Part shown: one piece after another, positions 51,932 through 60,800 of the stretch
Numbering within the stretch: the stretch's first letter is position 1
Layout: each line of letters begins with the position of its first letter
Translations under genes and position numbers: made by a program
Notes under the pieces: generated by a model
Told to the model about the DNA's origin: nothing
Seen by the model: the letters and a program-made list of their open reading frames with translations, nothing else
Database searches by the model: none
Source: an uncultured Bacteroidota bacterium
GTDB lineage: Bacteria; Bacteroidota; Bacteroidia; Bacteroidales; P3
DNA: 64,000 bases
Assembly: GCA_900545215.1 (NCBI GenBank)
Contig: UQXW01000004.1
Span: forward strand, 1-64,000
Direction: 5' to 3'

Positions 51932-52774
51932 ATGAAAGATTTAACAAAGAGAACAATAACAGGGGCAATATATGTTTTGAGTGTAATAGCGGCGGTATGT
52001 ATCGACCGATATGTTGCAGCCGTTTACTTCGGCATGATAATGATATTGGCATTGAGGGAATTTATCTCTGTGAGTGCCAAGGCGGAAGTAAGTCTGAATG
52101 CTCCCATGATTTATTTCGTTTCCGTGTTTTCCTATCTTGCTTTGGTATCTCATGCTTTCGGCTTTGCATATTCGGCGATTGCCATGTTTGCAAGCTTGCT
52201 GTGCATTATTGCTTTGGCTATTTCGGCTTTGTATGTGAAGAGTGCAACGCCTTTTACTTCGATGGCATATTCTCTTACCGCTGTCGGTTACATTGTTTTG
52301 CCGTTGTCTTTGAGCAATCTGCTTTTCGCAATGCACGATTACTTTGATTGCAATGTTCTTTTGAGCATTTTCATATTCGCATGGTGCAATGATACATTCG
52401 CTTACCTTGTAGGTTGCAAGTTCGGCAAGAGAAGATTGTTTGAACGCCACTCGCCCAAGAAGAGTTGGGAGGGTTTCTTCGGCGGATTTGCCGCTACGGT
52501 TCTGGCAGGTGTCGTTATGTGGCAGTTGCTTGGCGGAAACGTATATATATGGTTGCTGATGGCTGTGGTAACAACCGTTGTCGGAACATTCGGAGACCTT
52601 ATCGAGTCGATGTTCAAGAGACAGATGGGGGTGAAGGACAGTGGTAATATATTGCCGGGGCATGGCGGAATACTGGACAGGTTCGATATTCTGTTGTTGG
52701 TGTTGCCTGTCATGTGGATAGTGCTTGGCATCGTGCAGTTACTAAGTACTCGTTTCCTGGGTTTGTTGAATTGA
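51932..52774 (+). CDS. cdsA: Phosphatidate cytidylyltransferase CdsA
   Basis: 280 residues with about eight membrane helices and the CDP-diglyceride synthetase signature near the C-terminus: GDLIESMFKRQMGVKDSGNI, then LPGHGGILDRFD. WCNDTFAYLVGCKFGKRR carries the metal-binding Asp. It makes CDP-diacylglycerol at the inner membrane, the precursor of all its phospholipids. A psd gene follows after 13 bp, giving two neighbouring steps of phosphatidylethanolamine synthesis (pssA is not in the window). Confidence 0.95.
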   Translation: MKDLTKRTITGAIYVLSVIAAVCIDRYVAAVYFGMIMILALREFISVSAKAEVSLNAPMIYFVSVFSYLALVSHAFGFAYSAIAMFASLLCIIALAISALYVKSATPFTSMAYSLTAVGYIVLPLSLSNLLFAMHDYFDCNVLLSIFIFAWCNDTFAYLVGCKFGKRRLFERHSPKKSWEGFFGGFAATVLAGVVMWQLLGGNVYIWLLMAVVTTVVGTFGDLIESMFKRQMGVKDSGNILPGHGGILDRFDILLLVLPVMWIVLGIVQLLSTRFLGLLN

Positions 52775-52787
52775 AAGACATAATAAG

Positions 52788-53444
52788 ATGTATATACATA
52801 GAGAGGGCTATAAGATTAGTGCGGTTGCCATAGTGTTGGCAATCATCATAACTTCCGTTCTTGTTTATTTTGTTCGCCATTGGCAGATCTATTGGTATGT
52901 TCTCATAGCTTTTGTATGGCTTTTGGCAGGTGTGGTGATAAGGTTCTTCCGTATTCCGAAGAGAGAGTTGGTGCATAATCCCAATCAGGTGATCGGCTCT
53001 GCCGATGGTACGATAGTGGTGGTCGAAAAGGTTTACGAGCCGGAGGTGTTGAAGCAGGAGTGCATTCAGATTTCCACTTTCATGTCCCCGAATAATGTTC
53101 ACGTCAATCGTTATCCGATAAGCGGCAAGATAATTTATACTAATTACCATAGCGGAAAGTATCTCATTGCAAAGCACCCCAAGAGTTCCACTTTGAACGA
53201 GAGAACGACCATTTGCATAGAAAACGAGAAGGGTCAGAAGGTCGTTGTCCGTCAGATAGCCGGTGCTTTGGCAAGAAGGATTGTGTGTTATGCCAAGGAG
53301 GGGGAGACGGTTACGCAGGGAGCGGAGCTCGGCTTCATAAAGTTCGGTTCGAGGGTTGATTTGTTCATTCCTTTGGAGGCTTGCGTGCATGTGGATTTGG
53401 AGGATAAGGTGAAGGGTGGGCTTTCCATTTTGGCAAGTCTGTGA
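52788..53444 (+). CDS. psd: Phosphatidylserine decarboxylase, short (Psd-B) form
   Basis: 218 residues. Two N-terminal membrane helices (about 10-32 and 35-55) are followed by the decarboxylase domain: ADGTIVVVEKVYE, ISTFMSPNNVHVNRYPISGK and HPKSSTLNER. The autocleavage site is FGSR (about 186-189), where Ser becomes the pyruvoyl group; this pattern and size are those of the archaeal-type proenzyme common in Bacteroidetes. It converts phosphatidylserine to phosphatidylethanolamine. Confidence 0.94.
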   Translation: MYIHREGYKISAVAIVLAIIITSVLVYFVRHWQIYWYVLIAFVWLLAGVVIRFFRIPKRELVHNPNQVIGSADGTIVVVEKVYEPEVLKQECIQISTFMSPNNVHVNRYPISGKIIYTNYHSGKYLIAKHPKSSTLNERTTICIENEKGQKVVVRQIAGALARRIVCYAKEGETVTQGAELGFIKFGSRVDLFIPLEACVHVDLEDKVKGGLSILASL

Positions 53445-53493
53445 TTGGGTTTTCGTAACATGGGTTCGACTTCTTTTATAAATATATAAGGAA

Positions 53494-54216
53494 ATGGATT
53501 ACGAGGATTTGGCATTGCATGGGCAGCTTTTGTATGAGGATAACCATCTTTTGGTGGTGAACAAACGTCCTTCTCAGATTGTGCATGCTGATAAGAGCGG
53601 AGATGTTTCCTTGGAGGAAGAAGTGAAGCATTATTTGAAGTTGAAGTATGCCAAGCCGGGGAATGTTTTTTGCGGTGTCGTTCATCGTTTGGACAGACCG
53701 GTGAGCGGGGCTGTTATATTCGCAAAGACGGGTAAGGCTTTGGAGCGTCTCAATGCGATGATAAAGGAACATGAGATAAGCAAAACCTATTGGGCGATAG
53801 TGCGTAACATGCCTCCTTTGCAGAAAGGGACGTTATGCGATTATCTTTTGAGAAACGAAAGTCGCAACAAGACATACGTGACCAAGGATACGAAGAGGGG
53901 AAAGTATGCCGAATTGGATTATGAACTTATTGCAAGCGGAGATAATTACAATCTGTTGAAGGTAAACCTGAAAACGGGCAGACATCATCAGATAAGGGTG
54001 CAACTTGCCAATATAGGCTGTCCGATAAAGGGCGATTTGAAATATGGCTTTGCACGCAGCAACAGCGATGGCTCCATTTCCTTGCATGCAAGAGAGCTTC
54101 GCTTTGTTCACCCTGTGAGTAAAAAAGAAATATACATAGAAGCACCGGTGCCGGAGGGCGTTCTCTGGCAGTACTTCGAGAATTTGATGAAATCAGAAAA
54201 CAATAGATATGAATAG
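53494..54216 (+). CDS. RluA family pseudouridine synthase
   Basis: 240 residues, without an S4 domain. The catalytic loop is HRLDRPVSGAVIFAKT (about 64-79) with the essential Asp, and KTGRHHQIRVQLANIGCPIKGD, then LKYG, is the second family motif. It isomerises uridines in rRNA or tRNA; its exact target cannot be told. It lies in the plus-strand run 49 bp after psd, and its last codons overlap tlpA-like by 8 bp. Confidence 0.9.
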   Translation: MDYEDLALHGQLLYEDNHLLVVNKRPSQIVHADKSGDVSLEEEVKHYLKLKYAKPGNVFCGVVHRLDRPVSGAVIFAKTGKALERLNAMIKEHEISKTYWAIVRNMPPLQKGTLCDYLLRNESRNKTYVTKDTKRGKYAELDYELIASGDNYNLLKVNLKTGRHHQIRVQLANIGCPIKGDLKYGFARSNSDGSISLHARELRFVHPVSKKEIYIEAPVPEGVLWQYFENLMKSENNRYE

Positions 54217-55276
54217 AACAGTTTTATGTTTGGCATTGGCTGCAATGCCTTTTTTGAGTTTTGCACAAAAGGATTGTCGTGTAGAGGGAAAGGCAAATCC
54301 GGAGCAGGTAGGACGGTATGTGTATATCGTTTATGGAAATCAAATAACCGATAGTGTAAAGGTGAATAAGAATGCGGAGTTTTCGTTTGCCTTGAAGGCT
54401 GATGATAAACTTTATACATGTGCCGAATATGGTGGAAGAGATGTATTGGCTTTTGTGAGCGAGAAAGGTAAGGTGGAATTGAATTTGAGGGATATGTCTT
54501 GCAAGGGCGGAGAACTTAACAAACAGGTGTCTTTGTTCTCTTCTGCTTCCGATGATGCTTGGAAACGTTATGAGAATACGGCTGCGGAAATAAAGGCAAA
54601 ACCGATTTCCGAGGCTGATAAGGAAAAGGAACAGGACGCACTCTACGAAGAAACGGTCAAGGGTTTGCAACAGATCGGGGAAGAAGCCATGTCCCGTCTT
54701 GCGGATAAGGAGGCGGCAGGTTGGATGCTTGCATCGCTTTCCTATTACTACTCTTCGGAGGATTTCTTCAAGCAGTATGACAAGCTATCGGGCGAAGCGA
54801 AGAACTATCCGGGGCTTCAAACCGCTTATAAGGCTTTTGAGGCGTTGAGGAATACCTCGGAGGGAAAGATGTTTACGGATTTCACGATAGAGAATGGCGG
54901 ATTGAAAGGGGAGAAGGTGAAGTTCTCGGATTATGTAGGAAAGGGAAAATACACCTTGGTGGACTTTTGGGCAACGTGGTGCGGTCCTTGCAAGAGGGAA
55001 ATTCCCAATGTGAGAAATATTTATAAGGAGTTCGGGGACAAAATCACTGTTTTGAGTGTTGCCGTTTGGGATAAGAGGGCTGCGACTGAGAAGTTCATAG
55101 AGAAGAATGACATGCCTTGGAATCACATAATAGACGCTCAACAAATTCCGACGGATATTTACGGTATTCAAGGTATTCCTCAGATAATGCTTTTTGCTCC
55201 CGACGGAACGATTGTCAAGAGAGACTTGCGCGGAGAGGAAATCCGAAAGGTGTTGGAAAACGTATTGGAAAAATAA
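54209..55276 (+). CDS. DUF4369/TlpA-like periplasmic thioredoxin-fold protein
   Basis: 355 residues with a signal peptide (MNRTVLCLALAAMPFLSFAQ). A DUF4369-like beta domain (about 24-105) and a helical linker precede the thioredoxin fold with WATWCGPCKRE (C258, C261) and cis-Pro in GIQGIPQIMLF. Proteins of this build are periplasmic thiol-disulfide reductases abundant in Bacteroidetes. It overlaps the pseudouridine synthase gene by 8 bp. A phased repeat array begins right at its stop codon. Confidence 0.9.
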   Translation: MNRTVLCLALAAMPFLSFAQKDCRVEGKANPEQVGRYVYIVYGNQITDSVKVNKNAEFSFALKADDKLYTCAEYGGRDVLAFVSEKGKVELNLRDMSCKGGELNKQVSLFSSASDDAWKRYENTAAEIKAKPISEADKEKEQDALYEETVKGLQQIGEEAMSRLADKEAAGWMLASLSYYYSSEDFFKQYDKLSGEAKNYPGLQTAYKAFEALRNTSEGKMFTDFTIENGGLKGEKVKFSDYVGKGKYTLVDFWATWCGPCKREIPNVRNIYKEFGDKITVLSVAVWDKRAATEKFIEKNDMPWNHIIDAQQIPTDIYGIQGIPQIMLFAPDGTIVKRDLRGEEIRKVLENVLEK

Positions 55277-55350
55277 AACGGCGTTTCGGAAAAATAAAAC
55301 GCCGAAATAATTTGACGAAATGCCGTTTTAATCGCAACGAAACGCCGTTT
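55276..55350. repeat. Phased palindrome array between tlpA-like and purM (four cores)
   Basis: Cores AAAACGGCGTTT (centre 55281), AAAACGCCGAAA (55302), AATGCCGTTTT (55323) and AAACGCCGTTTT (55345): spacings of 21, 21 and 22 bp. Its reverse complement aligns with the copy inside ligA over about 36 bp. Confidence 0.85.
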
Positions 55351-55391
55351 TGTCAAGGTAAATCAAGAAGAACAGAAAAAGAGGTGATTAT

Positions 55392-56564
55392 ATGAAGGAG
55401 GAAAAATATAACCTGAGAGGTGTGAGTGCGTCGAAGGAAGATGTGCATGAGGCAATAAAGAACATAGACAAGGGATTGTTTCCCAAGGCTTTTTGCAAAG
55501 TGGTGCCTGATATGCTGACCGGCAGTGATGAGCATTGCATCGTCATGCACGCAGATGGTGCTGGAACGAAGAGTTCGTTGGCTTACATGTATTGGAAAAA
55601 GACGGGGGATTTGTCGGTATGGAAAGGTATTGCGATAGATTCCATAGTGATGAACATAGATGACCTGATATGCGTAGGCATAACCGATAATATTCTTCTC
55701 AGTTCGACCATAGGCAGGAACAAAAATTTAATTCCGGGTGAGGTGATTTCGAGAATAATCAATGGAACGGAGGAATTTTTGGAGGAAATGCGTGCTTTGG
55801 GTGTCGGAATCCGCTCCACGGGCGGAGAGACTGCCGATGTGGGAGATTTGGTGAGAACGATAATCGTCGATAGCACCGTAACGGCGAGAGCGGAAAGAAA
55901 CAAGATAATTTCCAATGACAGAATAAAGGCAGGCGATGTGGTTGTCGGTCTTGCGTCTTTCGGTAAGGCGACATACGAAAAGGAATACAATTCAGGAATG
56001 GGCAGCAACGGTTTGACTTCTGCAAGGCATGATGTTTTCGCTTCCTCGCTTGCGAAGCTTTATCCGGAGAGTTATGATAATGCTTTGCCGAAAGAGGTGG
56101 TTTATTGCGGCGGTTTGGAACTTGAAAGCAAGACGGAAGTCGAGGGAATGGACGCAGGAAAGATGGTTTTATCCCCTACAAGGACGTATGCTCCCGTGAT
56201 GGCTGAGGTTTTTAAGCATTGCAGAGGTCGGATAGATGGATTGGTGCATTGCAGCGGCGGTGCCCAAACGAAGGTCTTGCATTTCTTGAACGATGGCTTG
56301 CAAGTGGTGAAGGATAACTTGTTCCCTGTGCCTCCTTTGTTCAAAATGATACAGGAGCAGTCGAAGACGGATTGGCGAGAGATGTATAAGGTTTTCAATA
56401 TGGGGCACCGTATGGAAATTTATACCGATTTGAAAACGGCGGAAGAGGTGATGGCGATAAGCAAGAGCTTCAATATAGAGGCGAGAGTGATAGGTCATGT
56501 GGAGCGAAAAGCAAAGACGTCTGTCGTTGTGAGAAGTCCGTATGGGGAATATATATATGAATAA
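55392..56564 (+). CDS. purM: Phosphoribosylformylglycinamidine cyclo-ligase (AIR synthase, PurM)
   Basis: 390 residues, the longer Bacteroidetes form. N-terminal PurM fold with MHADGAGTKSSLAYMYWKKT, IAIDSIVMNIDDLICVGI, GEVISRIINGTEEFLEEMRA and IRSTGGETADVGDLVRT; C-terminal half with GLVHCSGGAQTKVLHF and VFNMGHRMEIY. It makes AIR in purine synthesis. The start at 55392 follows an AGAGGTGATTAT leader. Preceded by the repeat array and followed by a 360-bp spacer. Confidence 0.93.
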   Translation: MKEEKYNLRGVSASKEDVHEAIKNIDKGLFPKAFCKVVPDMLTGSDEHCIVMHADGAGTKSSLAYMYWKKTGDLSVWKGIAIDSIVMNIDDLICVGITDNILLSSTIGRNKNLIPGEVISRIINGTEEFLEEMRALGVGIRSTGGETADVGDLVRTIIVDSTVTARAERNKIISNDRIKAGDVVVGLASFGKATYEKEYNSGMGSNGLTSARHDVFASSLAKLYPESYDNALPKEVVYCGGLELESKTEVEGMDAGKMVLSPTRTYAPVMAEVFKHCRGRIDGLVHCSGGAQTKVLHFLNDGLQVVKDNLFPVPPLFKMIQEQSKTDWREMYKVFNMGHRMEIYTDLKTAEEVMAISKSFNIEARVIGHVERKAKTSVVVRSPYGEYIYE

Positions 56565-56924
56565 TAGCAGAGCGGGAAAAGCAATCATATCCTGCCGAAG
56601 CAGGTTCGTTCAAGCATGTGGTTGAGAAGAATTACGGCGAGAGGTAATGCAAAAGCAGGTTTTTACTTCGATATGATGGTTTTTTCTTATCGTTTTTTCT
56701 GTAATACATTAGAATGATACCGAATATGTACGGAATTTTTCGGGGTAAAAATGAATGACTTACGGTTTCGGCTGAAAAAAAACGGTGAGAAAGTTTGGTG
56801 GAAATCCGTATTTGTTCTATCTTTGCAAACGCATTCGGAGGGAAGAGAAGTTTGAAGAAAGTGCTGTCGGCGTTTGAATGCGAGGTAAGAGTTGTTTTGA
56901 AATGTCGAGATAAATAATAGAGAT
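56565..56924. other. Spacer upstream of the tRNA-tuf operon
   Basis: No gene. The left part holds CCTGCCGAAGCAGG-like short inverted repeats; the middle is A/T-rich; the right part contains the operon promoter. Several CGG-containing words occur here but they do not follow the 21-22 bp lattice. Confidence 0.55.
56794..56825 (+). promoter_or_regulatory. Promoter of the tRNA-tuf operon
   Basis: TTTG (56794-56797), 20 bp, TATCTTTG (56818-56825), a consensus promoter 99 bp before the first tRNA. Confidence 0.8.
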
Positions 56925-56998
56925 GCCGATGTAGCTCAGTTGGCCAGAGCAGCTGATTTGTAATCAGCGGGTCGGGGGTTCGAATCCCTCTATCGGCT
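56925..56998 (+). tRNA. tRNA-Thr (TGT)
   Basis: 74 nt: acceptor GCCGATG/TATCGGC (one G-U), anticodon loop TTTGTAA giving TGT, T-arm GGGGGTTCGAATCCCTC, discriminator T. First gene of the tRNA-tuf operon. Confidence 0.94.
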
Positions 56999-57009
56999 CG
57001 ATATTAGAT

Positions 57010-57091
57010 GGGAGAGTCGCATAGCGGCAATTGCAACAGACTGTAAATCTGTCCTCTTCGGAGTTCGGTGGTTCGAGTCCACCCTCTCCCA
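57010..57091 (+). tRNA. tRNA-Tyr (GTA)
   Basis: 82 nt class II tRNA: acceptor GGGAGAG/CTCTCCC, anticodon loop CTGTAAA giving GTA, a variable arm with CCTCTTCGGAG-type stem, T-arm GGTGGTTCGAGTCCACC, discriminator A. Confidence 0.94.
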
Positions 57092-57135
57092 CGAAGAAAG
57101 AAGTAAAGGCGGTAGTTTGCTTTTATTGAAACAAT

Positions 57136-57208
57136 GCGGAAGTAGCTCATTTGGTAGAGCGATAGCCTTCCAAGCTATAGGTGGCGGGTTCGAGCCCCGT
57201 CTTCCGCT
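57136..57208 (+). tRNA. tRNA-Gly (TCC)
   Basis: 73 nt: acceptor GCGGAAG/CTTCCGC, anticodon stem-loop ATAGC-CTTCCAA-GCTAT giving TCC, T-arm GCGGGTTCGAGCCCCGT, discriminator T. Confidence 0.94.
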
Positions 57209-57268
57209 CCACGAAAATAAGGGCGAGTCATGAGGATTGATTCGTTCTTATTGTTGTAAGTGTGATAT

Positions 57269-57340
57269 GCCGTTGTAGCTCAGTGGTAGAGTACTTCCTT
57301 GGTAAGGAAGGGGTCACGAGTTCAAGTCTCGTCAATGGCT
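57269..57340 (+). tRNA. tRNA-Thr (GGT)
   Basis: 72 nt: acceptor GCCGTTG/CAATGGC, anticodon stem-loop CTTCC-TTGGTAA-GGAAG giving GGT, T-arm ACGAGTTCAAGTCTCGT, discriminator T. It is 54 bp upstream of tuf. Confidence 0.94.
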
Positions 57341-57394
57341 CTTGGTTGAGTTTAACTTTAAGTTGAGTAAATAGTAATTAAATAGTCAATAATT

Positions 57395-58582
57395 ATGGCA
57401 AAGGAAAAATTTGAGCGTTCAAAACCGCACGTTAACATTGGAACAATAGGTCACGTTGACCATGGTAAGACGACTTTGACAGCTGCTATCACAACTGTAT
57501 TGGCGTCTAAAGGTCTTTCCGAAGTAAAGTCGTTCGACTCGATAGACTCTGCACCGGAAGAAAAAGAAAGAGGTATCACAATCAACACTGCACACGTTGA
57601 GTATCAAACAGAAAATCGTCACTATGCACACGTTGACTGTCCAGGCCACGCTGACTATGTGAAGAACATGGTAACAGGTGCTGCTCAAATGGATGGTGCC
57701 ATAATCGTTGTTGCTGCAACAGATGGTCCGATGCCTCAAACTCGTGAACACATCTTGTTGGCTCGTCAGGTAGGCGTTCCTCGTTTGGTTGTATTTATGA
57801 ACAAGGTTGACTTGGTTGATGACCCTGAACTGTTGGATTTGGTTGAAATGGAAATTCGAGACTTGTTGTCATTCTACGAATTCGATGGAGACAATACTCC
57901 TGTCATCAGAGGTTCTGCACTCGGTGCATTGAACGGAGAGCCAAAATGGGTTGAAAAAGTAATGGAACTTATGAAGGCTGTTGATGAATGGATACCTCTT
58001 CCAAAGAGAGATAAGGATAAAGATTTCTTGATGCCGATCGAGGACGTATTCTCTATCACCGGTCGTGGTACTGTTGCAACAGGTAGAATAGAGACAGGTG
58101 TCGTTCATGTAGGTGATGCTGTCGATATAATCGGTATGGGTGCCGAAAAATTGAAATCAACCGTTACCGGAGTTGAGATGTTCCGTAAACTCCTTGATGA
58201 GGGAGAAGCCGGAGATAACGTAGGTTTGTTGCTTCGTGGTATAGATAAGACAGAAATCCGTCGTGGAATGGTTATCGCTAAGCCGGGTTCTGTACACCCT
58301 CACAGAAAGTTCCAAGCTGAGGTTTATATCTTGAAGAAAGAGGAAGGTGGTCGTCATACTGCATTCCACAATCACTATCGTCCGCAATTCTATTTCAGAA
58401 CAACTGACGTAACAGGAGAAATCACTCTACCGGAAGGTCGTGATATGGTTATGCCGGGAGATAACTTGACAATCACTGTTGAGTTGATTTCTGAAATAGC
58501 TTTGAACGAGAACTTGCGTTTCGCTATCCGTGAGGGTGGTAGAACCGTGGGTGCCGGTCAGGTAACCAAGATATTGGATTAA
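57395..58582 (+). CDS. tuf: Elongation factor Tu
   Basis: 395 residues, full length. G1 GHVDHGKTT (19-27), effector loop KERGITINTAHVEY, G3 DCPGH, G4 NKVD and domain 2/3 motifs GRGTVATGRIETG, HTAFHNHYRPQFYFRTTDVT and the C-terminal GRTVGAGQVTKILD. It carries aminoacyl-tRNA to the ribosome. Codon use is more A/T-ending and uniform than in neighbours, as expected for a very highly expressed gene. It follows the tRNA Thr-Tyr-Gly-Thr cluster, the same order as E. coli thrU-tyrU-glyT-thrT-tufB. Confidence 0.98.
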   Translation: MAKEKFERSKPHVNIGTIGHVDHGKTTLTAAITTVLASKGLSEVKSFDSIDSAPEEKERGITINTAHVEYQTENRHYAHVDCPGHADYVKNMVTGAAQMDGAIIVVAATDGPMPQTREHILLARQVGVPRLVVFMNKVDLVDDPELLDLVEMEIRDLLSFYEFDGDNTPVIRGSALGALNGEPKWVEKVMELMKAVDEWIPLPKRDKDKDFLMPIEDVFSITGRGTVATGRIETGVVHVGDAVDIIGMGAEKLKSTVTGVEMFRKLLDEGEAGDNVGLLLRGIDKTEIRRGMVIAKPGSVHPHRKFQAEVYILKKEEGGRHTAFHNHYRPQFYFRTTDVTGEITLPEGRDMVMPGDNLTITVELISEIALNENLRFAIREGGRTVGAGQVTKILD

Positions 58583-58595
58583 GAGAGTTCTATAA

Positions 58596-58625
58596 AGGTG
58601 AGGTTAAAAGACCTCACCTCTTTTT
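58596..58625 (+). terminator. Terminator between tuf and tRNA-Trp
   Basis: AGGTGAGGT / ACCTCACCT nine-pair perfect stem with a TAAAAG loop (58596-58619), then CTTTTT. tRNA-Trp starts one base after the T run, so read-through or processing must supply tRNA-Trp unless a promoter lies inside tuf. Confidence 0.82.
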
Positions 58626-58696
58626 AGGGGCATAGTTTAAGGGTAGAATAGTGGTCTCCAAAACCATTGATGGGAGTTCGAATCTCTCTGCCCCTG
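58626..58696 (+). tRNA. tRNA-Trp (CCA)
   Basis: 71 nt: acceptor AGGGGCA/TGCCCCT, anticodon stem-loop GTGGT-CTCCAAA-ACCAT giving CCA, T-arm GGGAGTTCGAATCTCTC, discriminator G. It sits directly after the tuf terminator and 23 bp before secE, a neighbourhood conserved across many bacteria. Confidence 0.95.
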
Positions 58697-58719
58697 CAAA
58701 TCGAAAAACAAAATAATAA

Positions 58720-58938
58720 ATGTCAAAGATAGTCGAATACGTAAAAAGCAGCTATGATGAATTGGCTCACAAGGTGTCATGGCCTACGATGTCGGAGTTG
58801 AGCAATAGTACGGTGGTGGTCTTTGTGGCTTCTCTTATAATTGCTCTCATTATCTTTCTTATGGATATTGTAACAGGTGTCCATCCGACTATGTTCTGGA
58901 AAGGATTGCTTGGCTATCTTTATGGAATGATGGGATAA
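58720..58938 (+). CDS. secE: Preprotein translocase subunit SecE
   Basis: 72 residues, the short form with one membrane helix (about 28-50). The amphipathic KSSYDELAHKVSWPTMSEL is the conserved cytosolic helix that clamps SecY. It is part of the SecYEG inner-membrane channel. nusG follows after 103 bp, as in most bacteria. Confidence 0.95.
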   Translation: MSKIVEYVKSSYDELAHKVSWPTMSELSNSTVVVFVASLIIALIIFLMDIVTGVHPTMFWKGLLGYLYGMMG

Positions 58939-59041
58939 TCTTTCATTTTCATATCTTGCTTCCCAAAGGCTTTTATGTCTATGAGATGTGATGTGAAGTT
59001 TATATTTTGTTGAATGATAAATCTTTTCAATTATTTCCGGT

Positions 59042-59584
59042 ATGAGTGAACAATCGAAAAAATGGTATGTGGTGAAAGTTGTTTCAGGCAAAGAAAAGAA
59101 AGCCAAGGAGTATATCGAAACAGAGGTGTCTCATAGTGGCTTGAATGACTTTGTCTCACAAGTTTTGATACCTACCGAAAAGGTTTTTTCTGTTCGTAAC
59201 GGTAAAAGAGTGAGCAAGGAGCGTACATTGTTCCCGGGTTATGTTTTGATAGAAGCATCTCTTGAAGGTGAAACAGTGCATGCAATCAGAAATGTCCCTA
59301 ATGTCATCGATTTCCTTTCCGAAAAAGATGGTAAGCCTGTTCCTTTGCAGGATTATGAAGTCAAAAGGATATTGGGTACGGTTGATGAGATGATGGGAAA
59401 TGATGAAGAATTGCTGGAGCCTTTTATCGTGGGAGAAACAGTCAAAATAATAGATGGTCCATTCAATAATTTTTCCGGTGTTATTGATGAAATCAACAAT
59501 GAAAAAAAGAAACTTACTGTTACGGTGAAAATTTTCGGAAGAAGAACGCCTGTCGAGTTGTCTTTTGTTCAAGTTGTCAAGTAG
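59042..59584 (+). CDS. nusG: Transcription termination/antitermination protein NusG
   Basis: 180 residues. NGN domain (KWYVVKVVSGKEKKAKEYIE ... NVIDFLSEKDGKPVPL) and C-terminal KOW domain (VGETVKIIDGPFNNFSGVID). It binds RNA polymerase and couples it to Rho or the ribosome. The ATG at 59042 is preceded by CCGGT. Ribosomal genes follow. Confidence 0.95.
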   Translation: MSEQSKKWYVVKVVSGKEKKAKEYIETEVSHSGLNDFVSQVLIPTEKVFSVRNGKRVSKERTLFPGYVLIEASLEGETVHAIRNVPNVIDFLSEKDGKPVPLQDYEVKRILGTVDEMMGNDEELLEPFIVGETVKIIDGPFNNFSGVIDEINNEKKKLTVTVKIFGRRTPVELSFVQVVK

Positions 59585-59632
59585 ATTTATCGGACAATAT
59601 TTTTAATTACCTATTAAACGCACGTTAGTAAA

Positions 59633-60058
59633 ATGGCTAAAGAAGTTGCAGGATTGATTAAGTTGCAAATTCCGGGAGGAAAAGCAAATCCATCTCCGCC
59701 GGTAGGACCTGCTTTGGGTGCTAAGGGTGTGAACATAATGGAGTTCTGTAAACAGTTTAATGCAAGAACGCAAGATCAAGCCGGTAAGTTGATTCCGGCA
59801 ATCATTACTGTTTATTCGGACAAGTCTTTCGAGTTTGTAATCAAAACACCTCCTGTTGCAGTTCAATTGAAAGAGGCAGCCAAGTTGAAAAGCGGTTCCG
59901 GTGAGCCGAACAGAAACAAAGTTGCTACTTTGAAAATGGATCAGATAAAGGCTATTGCCGAGGCGAAGATGGTGGACTTGAATTGTTTCACCGTAGAGTC
60001 TGCAATAAGTATCGTCAAAGGAACTGCAAGAAGTATGGGTATCGTTGTTGAGGAGTAA
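59633..60058 (+). CDS. rplK: 50S ribosomal protein L11
   Basis: 141 residues with the full L11 pattern: MAKEVAGLIKLQIPGGKANP (proline-rich N-domain PSPPVGPALG) and the rRNA-binding C-domain FTVESAISIVKGTARSMGIV. It builds the GTPase-associated centre with L10-L7/L12. First of rplK-rplA-rplJ-rplL-rpoB. Confidence 0.97.
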   Translation: MAKEVAGLIKLQIPGGKANPSPPVGPALGAKGVNIMEFCKQFNARTQDQAGKLIPAIITVYSDKSFEFVIKTPPVAVQLKEAAKLKSGSGEPNRNKVATLKMDQIKAIAEAKMVDLNCFTVESAISIVKGTARSMGIVVEE

Positions 60059-60093
60059 TATCTTCAATGTAGTTTCAGTTAAAATTTAATTCA

Positions 60094-60789
60094 ATGGCAA
60101 AACAATCGAAAAAAACAAAAGAGGCTTTAGCTAAGTTCGATGTTGCAAAAGAGTACTCTTTGGAGGAAGCCGTAAAGATTGTCAAGGACATTACTTTCAC
60201 AAAGTTTGATGCTTCGTTTGATTTGGATGTTCGTTTGGGTGTTGACCCGCGTAAAGCCAATCAAATGGTGAGAGGTATTGTTACCTTGCCTCATGGTACG
60301 GGTAAGACCAAGAGGGTTCTTGTTTTGTGTACTCCGGATAAAGAGGAAGAGGCTAAGGCTGCCGGAGCTGATTATGTTGGCTTGGATGAGTACATTACCA
60401 AGATAAAAGGCGGTTGGACGGATGTCGATGTTATTATCACCATGCCAAGTGTAATGCCGAAAGTGGGAGCTTTGGGAAAGGTATTGGGACCAAGAGGTTT
60501 AATGCCTAATCCTAAGACAGGTACCGTTACTATGGACTTGGGTAAAGCTGTACAAGAGGTTAAGGCCGGTAAGATAGATTTCAAGGTTGATAAATTCGGT
60601 ATCATCCATACGAGCGTTGCCCGTATGTCTTTCGACGCGAATAAAATTTACGATAACGCGATGGAAGTATTGCAGGCTATCATAAAGTTGAAACCTACTT
60701 CTGCAAAAGGAACTTATGTGAAAAGCATAACGGTTTCTTCGACCATGAGTCCCGGTGTAAAAGTGGATACAAAGTCAATAAGCAAGTAA
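60094..60789 (+). CDS. rplA: 50S ribosomal protein L1
   Basis: 231 residues: FDASFDLDVRLGVDPRKANQ, GTGKTKRVLVLCTPDKEEEA and the rRNA-binding signature IITMPSVMPKVGALGKVLGP-RGLMPNPKTGTVT. It forms the L1 stalk. It lies 35 bp after rplK and 11 bp before rplJ. Confidence 0.97.
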   Translation: MAKQSKKTKEALAKFDVAKEYSLEEAVKIVKDITFTKFDASFDLDVRLGVDPRKANQMVRGIVTLPHGTGKTKRVLVLCTPDKEEEAKAAGADYVGLDEYITKIKGGWTDVDVIITMPSVMPKVGALGKVLGPRGLMPNPKTGTVTMDLGKAVQEVKAGKIDFKVDKFGIIHTSVARMSFDANKIYDNAMEVLQAIIKLKPTSAKGTYVKSITVSSTMSPGVKVDTKSISK

Positions 60790-60800
60790 AACGTTGAAAT

